A stretch of 12,635 bases of DNA from an uncultured Bacteroidota bacterium. GTDB lineage: Bacteria; Bacteroidota; Bacteroidia; 2-12-FULL-35-15. Positions 8,287 to 12,635 of this stretch are shown here, piece by piece; within the stretch, counting starts at the first letter, position 1, and the number at the start of each line of letters is the position of its first letter. A program made the position numbers and the translations under genes. The notes under the pieces were generated by a model. It worked only from the letters and a program-made list of their open reading frames with translations, was not told the DNA's origin and did no database searches. The stretch lies in the NCBI GenBank assembly GCA_903833025.1, contig CAILDT010000506.1, positions 1-12,635 on the forward strand, given 5' to 3'.

Positions 8287-8531
8287 TGCATCGGTAATGA
8301 AAATAAAAACAAACATATCAATGAATTCAGCCCTTACAGCTTTTCAGTTTTTACAAATTAATTCATTATTTCATTTATCAGGTATTTCCCACCAAAATAT
8401 AACCACTAATATCCTCCATTTTTAAGGATATATATTAAAGAGTATTACATCACCTTTTTGGTAGTTGCCAAAAAGTATCAACGGAGAAAAGCTGAACATC
8501 CGGAAATAGTTTCAGCAAAAGCTTAAAAATT
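8287..8531 (+). other. Long leader of the 208-residue gene, with a hairpin and two short open frames
   Basis: About 240 nt separate the predicted transcription start from the ATG at 8532. An ATG at 8297-8299 opens a 42-codon frame ending at TAA 8423-8425; its product (M-K-I-K-T-N-I-S-M-N) is unrecognised. A second frame is open from 8410 to TAA 8524-8526. It ends in AKKYQRRKAEHPEIVSAKA, which looks protein-like, but it has no ATG (TTG at 8458 is the only evident start) and stops 5 nt before the next gene. A hairpin lies at 8454-8475. The leader could be regulatory, could encode a small coupled peptide, or could be the remnant of an older gene. None of these is proven. Confidence 0.4.
8454..8475 (+). 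promoter_or_regulatory. Perfect 8-bp hairpin in the leader
   Basis: CTTTTTGG (8454-8461) and CCAAAAAG (8468-8475) pair around the 6-nt loop TAGTTG. No T run follows, so it is not a simple terminator. It lies 56 nt before the ATG of the 208-residue gene and may influence translation or RNA stability. Confidence 0.4.
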
Positions 8532-9158
8532 ATGAAAGCAGAAACAGCAGTAATGAAAATTACTGTAGAAGAAAGAGGTAAAGTGAGAGACCTCGGTTAC
8601 AAAGTTCACGCAGGCATTAGCACACACTCGTCAGAATTAGGAGTTGCCGTGCCGCCAATTGTGGACTTAGAAACCGAAACCAACACTTTAAAAGATTACA
8701 TCGCAGAAGAAGATGGCAGTACAGCGAGTATTGCCAAATCGGAAGCACAATGCTCGATTGTTTTCGAGTTACTAAAAACGTATTTGGCTTGGATCAATAA
8801 CGGACCGGCAAAAAACATCAAGTCGCTGTTGTTGCTTTCTGGTTTCGACGTTAGTTTGGAACCAGTAGTACACGGCATTCCGAACGCGTTGGTCATTAAA
8901 AAAATGGAAAACGGTGAAACACCAGCCACTGTTAAAGTATTTATTGAGGCAATTCCGGCAACCGATTTTGTGGACAGGTATAAAGTAGAAACATCACCAG
9001 ATGATATTACTTTTACTATTGCTTGCGAAACAGGAAACTCAAGTAAATTGATTATTCCAGGAACGGTAAGAGGAAAAGAGATTTTTGTTAGGGTATCAGG
9101 AGGCAATACGCACGGATTTGGGCGACCATCTACGTCAGTTTCTTTCTTTCCTAACTAA
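8532..9158 (+). CDS. Orphan 208-residue cytoplasmic protein with an FN3-like C-terminal half
   Basis: I do not recognise a named family. Residues 1-110 look mainly helical (K-I-T-V-E-E-R-G-K-V-R-D near 9-20; C-S-I-V-F-E-L-L-K-T-Y-L-A-W near 74-87). Residues about 115-205 resemble a fibronectin type III fold: a P-A-T-x-F-V-D-R-Y-K-V-E-T-S strand pattern, then G-K-E-I-F-V-R-V-S-G-G-N and G-F-G-R-P-S-T-S-V, which fits the last strands of FN3. There is no signal peptide, membrane segment or T9SS tail, so the protein is probably cytoplasmic, unlike the large genes on both sides. ATG 8532 is used; a second Met at residue 8 is possible. The gene has its own promoter and long leader, and its predicted 3' UTR carries the palindromic array at 9191-9466 before a strong terminator. 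That arrangement suggests a link between protein and array, but no function can be assigned. Confidence 0.85.
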   Translation: MKAETAVMKITVEERGKVRDLGYKVHAGISTHSSELGVAVPPIVDLETETNTLKDYIAEEDGSTASIAKSEAQCSIVFELLKTYLAWINNGPAKNIKSLLLLSGFDVSLEPVVHGIPNALVIKKMENGETPATVKVFIEAIPATDFVDRYKVETSPDDITFTIACETGNSSKLIIPGTVRGKEIFVRVSGGNTHGFGRPSTSVSFFPN

Positions 9159-9190
9159 GAAACTCAACAAAATTAATGGTTCTGTGCTGT

Positions 9191-9466
9191 TTAGGTACGT
9201 ATTTTTCTCTGAAAGATACGTACCTTTCAGTTAAAAGTCCGGACTTCTTAACCCAAAGTCCGGACTTTTGAATTGAAAGTCGGGACTTCTGAACCCAAGT
9301 TCCGGACTTTGAACTTGAAAGTTGGGACTTTTGGATTAAAAGTCTGGACTTCTGAACCCGAAAGTCCTGACTTTGGAATTGAAAGTCCAGACTTTGGAAC
9401 AGAAAGCACGAACTATTGAACGAAAGGTACGTTCTGTTGTCAGAGAAGTACGAACCTTTGAAATGG
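9191..9466 (+). repeat. Array of about 13 palindromic 21-22 bp units in the 3' UTR of the orphan gene
   Basis: Units begin near 9191, 9212, 9234, 9255, 9276, 9297, 9318, 9339, 9361, 9382, 9403, 9423 and 9444. Almost all are 21 or 22 bp (one is 20, the last 23). Each is an inverted repeat plus a linker such as TGAACCC or GGAATTG. The unit at 9255 contains the perfect 14-bp palindrome AAAGTCCGGACTTT; others change its centre (CCTG, CCAG, TTGG) but mostly keep the AAAGT and ACTTT arms. Units at both ends carry a TACGTA-type core instead. The array lies between the stop of the 208-residue gene (9158) and the terminator (9467-9501), so as RNA it would form a chain of short hairpins. There are no unique spacers. 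A 124-codon minus-strand frame crosses it with a 7-residue period (Q-K-S-R-L-S-I like), but that frame runs through the terminator and is probably not a gene. Confidence 0.85.
9193..9225. repeat. Perfect 10-bp inverted repeat opening the palindromic array
   Basis: AGGTACGTAT (9193-9202) and ATACGTACCT (9216-9225) are exact reverse complements separated by 13 bp. They span the first two array units. The second arm also forms its own smaller palindrome around TACGTA (9217-9222), flanked by GAAAG and CTTTC. Confidence 0.85.
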
Positions 9467-9501
9467 AAAAATCCCGCTTTTGAGAAAAGCGGGATTTTTT
9501 T
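9467..9501. terminator. Bidirectional terminator between the orphan gene unit and hepT
   Basis: A 15-bp perfect stem, AAAAATCCCGCTTTT (9467-9481) and AAAAGCGGGATTTTT (9485-9499), has the loop GAG and a T run reaching 9501. The minus strand also ends in a T run, so the hairpin can stop both the + transcript carrying the palindromic array and the - transcript of mntA-hepT. The outer 11 nt of each arm are identical to those of the terminator at 8205-8238. Confidence 0.93.
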
Positions 9502-9564
9502 CGTAAGAATAGAAGATGAAAACAAAAACGTAGTGAACAGAAAAATAGTGGTGCAGTAAAAAAA

Positions 9565-9921
9565 CTATTGATTTAATTCCTCTTCAATAACTTTTTTAAG
9601 TTTAGGCAAATCTGTTTTACAAATTTCAAAAACAATTTCGTAATCAAGCTTTTCGTAATGATGAGAAATAAAATCTCTGAAACGAATAATTTTATCCCAT
9701 TCTATCAAAGGATATTTTTCAGGTAAAGAATTGTTTAGCTTCAAAACACGCTTAATACTTTCTCCTGTTGCTTGCAACCGAGTTACTATTGCATCCAATA
9801 AAGTATTACCATAATCAGTTGAAATAAAATCTTTATCAGATTGGATTTCAGAAAAACGTTTTTCGCAAACAGTTAAATGTTCAAGAATTATTTCGAGAGA
9901 ATATTTATAAGTGTCAGACAT
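9565..9921 (-). CDS. hepT: HepT-like HEPN RNase toxin
   Basis: The 118-residue, mostly helical protein carries the HEPN/DUF86 active-site motif R-X4-H-X-Y: R82-D-F-I-S-H87-H-Y89. In this family the Arg and His form the RNase site of a dimer, and the motif Tyr is the residue modified with AMP by the partner MntA to silence the toxin. The length is normal for HepT. The ATG at 9921 lies inside the end of mntA (8-nt overlap, 9914-9921), so the two are translationally coupled. An AAGGA Shine-Dalgarno sits 8 nt upstream, unusually clear for this phylum. The gene ends about 65 nt before the shared terminator at 9467-9501. No damage is visible, so the pair is probably functional. The assignment rests on the motif and the partner gene; target RNAs cannot be read from sequence. 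Confidence 0.92.
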   Translation of the reverse strand: MSDTYKYSLEIILEHLTVCEKRFSEIQSDKDFISTDYGNTLLDAIVTRLQATGESIKRVLKLNNSLPEKYPLIEWDKIIRFRDFISHHYEKLDYEIVFEICKTDLPKLKKVIEEELNQ

Positions 9922-10225
9922 AAATTATATCCTTACTTATATTTTTAAGAAATCGTTCGGAAATATGTGGACCTTTTCTGGTAATATCCACTTTCATATT
10001 TAATTTTTTTTCTAAATAATCATAAAGCCCCATTAACAAACTATAAGAAGGTTTGTTTAAACTAACTAAAATATCCACATCACTGTCAGCATTACTTTCA
10101 CCTCGGGCATAGGAACCGAACAAAGCGATTTCCTCCACTCCAAATTGTTTTTTCAAATAGGGCTTTTCTGATTTTATGGATTCTATTATGTTTCGTGTGT
10201 TCATTCGGTACAAATATACGGACAT
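9914..10225 (-). CDS. mntA: MntA-like minimal nucleotidyltransferase antitoxin (start probably at 10204)
   Basis: This small protein of the MNT (KNTase/DNA polymerase beta-like) fold carries the motif G-S-X10-D-X-D: G37-S38-Y-A-R-G-E, then D49-V-D51-I-L-V, with a third acidic residue at D80 (V-D-I-T), numbered from ATG 10225. Characterised MntA proteins use these residues to transfer AMP to the Tyr of HepT, which neutralises the RNase. ATG at 10204 (M-N-T-R-N-I-I) is the likelier start: a good promoter -7 box (10211-10218) lies between the two ATGs, and the fold needs no extra N-terminus, giving 96 residues. It overlaps hepT by 8 nt. It starts only 14-35 nt after the stop of the surface-protein gene upstream, with no terminator between, so readthrough from that gene is also possible. 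Confidence 0.9.
   Translation of the reverse strand: MSVYLYRMNTRNIIESIKSEKPYLKKQFGVEEIALFGSYARGESNADSDVDILVSLNKPSYSLLMGLYDYLEKKLNMKVDITRKGPHISERFLKNISKDIIYV
9930..9934 (-). promoter_or_regulatory. Shine-Dalgarno of hepT inside mntA
   Basis: On the minus strand AAGGA is followed by 8 nt and then the hepT ATG (9921-9919). It supports ATG 9921 as the start. It would let the toxin be translated both by coupling to mntA and by direct initiation. Confidence 0.6.
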
Positions 10226-10238
10226 TAATCTAACCCAA
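10211..10238 (-). promoter_or_regulatory. Promoter of mntA-hepT, probably giving a leaderless mRNA
   Basis: Reading the minus strand, TTG (10238-10236), 17 bp, then TATATTTG (10218-10211) matches TTG-N17-23-TAnnTTTG. The -33 TTG begins right after the TAG stop (10242-10240) of the upstream surface-protein gene. Transcription would start around 10207-10204, at or next to ATG 10204. Confidence 0.6.
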
Positions 10239-10239
10239 C

Positions 10240-12635
10240 CTACTTCACCAACGACAAGCTACCCTGCTCTTTCACCGTTTCGCCATTGCAATAAATAACT
10301 TCGAGGGTATAAACAAATTCATTATTATTCATCGCCACACCATATAAAGTACCGTCCCAACCTTGCAGTATGTCAGTAGTTTCAAAAACCTTTTCGCCTA
10401 CTCTATCATAAATTTTTAAATCAATAGAACTTATTCCTCTGCCGTGTACCAACAACACATCGTTGTTTCTATCACCATTGGGCGAAAAAGCAGTAGGCAT
10501 AAAATAAGTATAAACTGCGTTCACATCCACCACCGTGGTATCTCCCGCAGGGCAACCATTAACATCCGTATAATTAACCCAATATTGCTGCGTGGCATCA
10601 GGCGATACTGTGGCCATTTCGCAAGTGCCGCATTGTAAACTCACATTTGGTCCCCACAAATAAGTTTGCCCGGGCGGTTGAGCAGTTAACTGTGTGCTTT
10701 CACAAGCTTCAATGGATGTATTGCCCGTAATACTCACCGGAATAGGCGCAAACACAGTAATATAATTTAACCTCACTATCGTATCCGCACCCTGCGAATT
10801 TGTTACTATCAGCGTTACCGAATACGTTCCAGGTGTAGTATAGCAAACATTTACAGTACCTCCAGCATTAGATGTTGCAGGCGTTCCACCAGGGAAAGAC
10901 CAGCTCCACGTGGTTGGCGGACCAACGCTCATATCCGAAAAATTAACACATCCACCAACACAGAAAGAGGTTATGTTCGCCACAAAACCCGCTGTTGGCG
11001 GTATGCACGTAGTTACCGTAACAGTTGCCACAGCCGTATTACTGCATCCCGAAGTTGTTCCTGTAACCGTAAAAGTACTAACTCCAACGGGAGGTGTAAC
11101 CGTTGTAGTGCTTACTCCTGTTGATGTTGCTCCTGCACTCCACGTATAAGTTGTTGCTCCGGTAGCCGTTAAAGTAGCAGTAGTTCCAGCACATATCGTA
11201 GGCGAATTAACAGTAACAGTCGGTATCACCACTCCAGTTATCGTTACCTGCGAGGTAGATGGCGTACACGGCGGACTACTTATCGTCCATTGAAACACAT
11301 TGGCTCCTATTCCCAATCCCGTAACCCCCGATGTTGGCGACGTTGGCGTGGTTATAATTCCCGCTCCGCTGATTAGCGTCCAAAGTCCTGTACCTACTAA
11401 TGGCGTATTTCCTGCCATTGTAGCAGTAGTTCCACATATCGATTGATTTGCACCTGCCACAGAAACAGTAGGTGAAGGGTTTACCGTAATAGTTACTTGC
11501 GAAGTACTCTGCACACAAGGCGCATTTGTTATCGTCCATTGAAATACATTTGCGCCTGCCCCAAGCCCTGTAACACCCGATGTTGGCGATGTTGGCGTAG
11601 TAATAATTCCCGCTCCGCTGATTAGCGTCCAAGTGCCTGTTCCTATAACAGCAGTGTTTCCGGCTAATGTGGCAGTATTCACACATACCGTTTGATTCGG
11701 TCCTGCATTAGCAACCGTTGGTGCAGCCACTCCAGTTATTGTTACCTGGCTAATACTCGGCGGACAAGGCAAGTTTAATATCTGCCATTGAAATACATTC
11801 GCACCAATTCCTAATCCTGTAATCCCTGTTGTTGGCAACGAAGGCGTTGTTATCGTTCCCACTCCGCTGATTAATGTCCAAAGCCCACTGCCCACAACAG
11901 GTGCATTTCCAGCCATTGTTGCTGTGGTTCCGCATACCGTTTGATTCGGTCCTGCAACAGATGTTGTTGGTCCTCCTGTATTTGTTATTGTTACTTGCGA
12001 AGATGATGGTGGACAAGGAGCGTTCGTTATCGTCCATTGAAATACATTTGCCCCGTTGCCAAGCCCTGTTACTGTTGATGTTTCCGAATTCGGGTTGGTA
12101 ACAGTTCCCGCTCCGCTGATTAACGTCCACGTGCCAACACCTACCAATGCAGTGTTTGCAGCAAAGGTTGCATTAGTTGCACATACCGATTGATTCGGTC
12201 CTGCATTAGATACCGTTGGTGCAGCCACTGATGTTATTGTTACTTGCGAGGTGGATGGTGCACAAGGCAAATTATCTATCTCCCATTGAAACACATTTGC
12301 GCCTGCTCCTAATCCTGTAATCCCTGTTGTTGGTGATGTTGGTGTTGTAATAGTTCCCGCTCCGCTGATTAATGTCCACAAGCCAGTTCCTACAACAGGC
12401 GTATTTCCCGCCATAGTAGCAGTCGTTCCGCATACCGTTTGATTTGCCCCTGCAACAGATGTTGTTGGCCCTCCTGTATTTGTTATCGTTACTTGGCTTG
12501 TACTTGGCGGACAAGGAGCATTCGTTATTGTCCATTGAAATACATTTGCTCCTGCTCCTAACCCCGTAACGGTAGATGTTTCCGAATTAGGGTTTGTAAT
12601 CGTTCCTGCTCCGCTGATTAATGTCCAAGTACCTG
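10240..12635 (-). CDS. 3' part of a giant repeat-rich surface protein with a CHU_C (T9SS type B) C-terminal domain
   Basis: The minus frame is open from TAG 10242-10240 to the right edge, so the start lies outside; the Met at 12414 is inside a repeat and is not a start. The order from the edge towards the C-terminus is as follows. First come at least 5.7 copies of an 83-residue repeat (12635-11209), each with G-x-W-T-L-I-S-G-x-G, G-A-N-V-F-Q-W, S-Q-V-T-I-T and two conserved Cys. Next is an Ig-like module (T-Y-T-W-S-A-G). A PKD domain (W-S-W-S-F-P-G-G-T-P, C-Y-T-T-P-G-T-Y-S-V-T-L) covers about 11000-10756. Another Ig-like module with two Cys pairs follows. The last 87 residues are the gliding-motility-associated C-terminal domain (F-M-P-T-A-F-S-P-N-G-D, V-G-E-K-V-F-E-T, G-W-D-G). 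That domain is the type B T9SS export signal, so the protein is secreted or surface-attached, probably as an adhesin or matrix component. The ligand is unknown. Confidence 0.92.
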   Translation of the reverse strand, partial: GTWTLISGAGTITNPNSETSTVTGLGAGANVFQWTITNAPCPPSTSQVTITNTGGPTTSVAGANQTVCGTTATMAGNTPVVGTGLWTLISGAGTITTPTSPTTGITGLGAGANVFQWEIDNLPCAPSTSQVTITSVAAPTVSNAGPNQSVCATNATFAANTALVGVGTWTLISGAGTVTNPNSETSTVTGLGNGANVFQWTITNAPCPPSSSQVTITNTGGPTTSVAGPNQTVCGTTATMAGNAPVVGSGLWTLISGVGTITTPSLPTTGITGLGIGANVFQWQILNLPCPPSISQVTITGVAAPTVANAGPNQTVCVNTATLAGNTAVIGTGTWTLISGAGIITTPTSPTSGVTGLGAGANVFQWTITNAPCVQSTSQVTITVNPSPTVSVAGANQSICGTTATMAGNTPLVGTGLWTLISGAGIITTPTSPTSGVTGLGIGANVFQWTISSPPCTPSTSQVTITGVVIPTVTVNSPTICAGTTATLTATGATTYTWSAGATSTGVSTTTVTPPVGVSTFTVTGTTSGCSNTAVATVTVTTCIPPTAGFVANITSFCVGGCVNFSDMSVGPPTTWSWSFPGGTPATSNAGGTVNVCYTTPGTYSVTLIVTNSQGADTIVRLNYITVFAPIPVSITGNTSIEACESTQLTAQPPGQTYLWGPNVSLQCGTCEMATVSPDATQQYWVNYTDVNGCPAGDTTVVDVNAVYTYFMPTAFSPNGDRNNDVLLVHGRGISSIDLKIYDRVGEKVFETTDILQGWDGTLYGVAMNNNEFVYTLEVIYCNGETVKEQGSLSLVK
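11209..12635 (-). repeat. Tandem 249-bp (83-residue) repeats, five full copies plus one cut by the edge
   Basis: Copies lie at 11209-11457, 11458-11706, 11707-11955, 11956-12204, 12205-12453 and 12454-12635 (partial). The landmark CTCCGCTGAT recurs at exactly 249-bp steps (11364, 11613, 11862, 12111, 12360, 12609). No copy has gained or lost a codon. Two subtypes alternate: G-L-W-T-L-I-S copies (11209, 11707, 12205) and G-T-W-T-L-I-S copies (11458, 11956, 12454), so the larger period is 498 bp. Confidence 0.95.

Noticed and set aside
8297..8425. 42-codon frame starting just after the predicted transcription start
   Set aside because: It has no recognisable features, signal or conserved motif, so it is mentioned only as content of the leader.
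9151..9525. Minus-strand 124-codon open frame across the palindromic array, with Q-K-S-R-L-like heptads
   Set aside because: It runs through the strong bidirectional terminator at 9467-9501, and its 7-residue period simply follows from the 21-bp units. No promoter or ribosome site was seen.
11276..12535. Long alternative open frames on both strands inside the 249-bp repeats
   Set aside because: They are frame shadows of the repeat; their products repeat a meaningless low-complexity unit, and the main minus frame alone carries PKD and CHU_C domains.
1..12635. Transposases, insertion sequences, tRNA or rRNA genes
   Set aside because: No DDE or HUH-type protein, terminal inverted repeats with target duplications, or RNA-gene signatures were seen.

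Overview
The window looks like a piece of a Bacteroidota chromosome (AT-rich, T9SS-bearing, class not resolvable from sequence alone). Three things point there. Two very large, Thr/Ser/Gly-rich surface-protein genes end in the two hallmark type IX secretion (T9SS) C-terminal domains: a type A sorting domain, and the gliding-motility-associated CHU_C (type B) domain. Promoter candidates fit the Bacteroidota pattern TTG-N17-20-TAnnTTTG. Most starts lack a Shine-Dalgarno sequence and follow A-rich leaders.

Layout, left to right. (1) 1-189: nine tandem 21-bp units that run in from the left edge and differ only by a C/T choice at one position. (2) 190-454: gene-free upstream region with a weak promoter candidate. 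(3) 455-8175 (+): one giant secreted multidomain adhesin-like gene, about 2573 residues when restored. It has a signal peptide, two GEVED-type domains, Ig-like modules, a beta-sandwich domain, HYR-like and PKD-like repeats and a type A sorting domain. Two lesions break it into three open segments: an in-frame TGA (2381-2383) and an out-of-phase run of 12 G (3115-3126). (4) 8205-8239: strong terminator. (5) 8257-9501 (+): a compact unit made of a promoter, a leader of about 240 nt, a 208-residue protein of unknown function with an FN3-like C-terminal half, and an array of about 13 palindromic 21-22 bp units (9191-9466). It closes with a terminator whose stem repeats the 11-nt arms of the terminator upstream.

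(6) 9565-10225 (-): an MntA-HepT (MNT nucleotidyltransferase / HEPN RNase) toxin-antitoxin pair with overlapping genes; it shares the terminator at 9467-9501 convergently. (7) 10240-12635 (-): the 3' part of a second giant surface protein whose 5' end lies beyond the right edge. It has at least 5.7 copies of a 249-bp (83-residue) repeat in an alternating two-type pattern, then Ig/PKD-like modules and CHU_C.

Taken together, this is an accessory, repeat-rich surface-protein region. The two T9SS cargo genes are probably envelope or matrix adhesins; the toxin-antitoxin pair sits between them. The most unusual item is the 208-residue orphan gene with a palindromic array inside its predicted 3' UTR. 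No tRNA, rRNA, transposase or CRISPR was seen.
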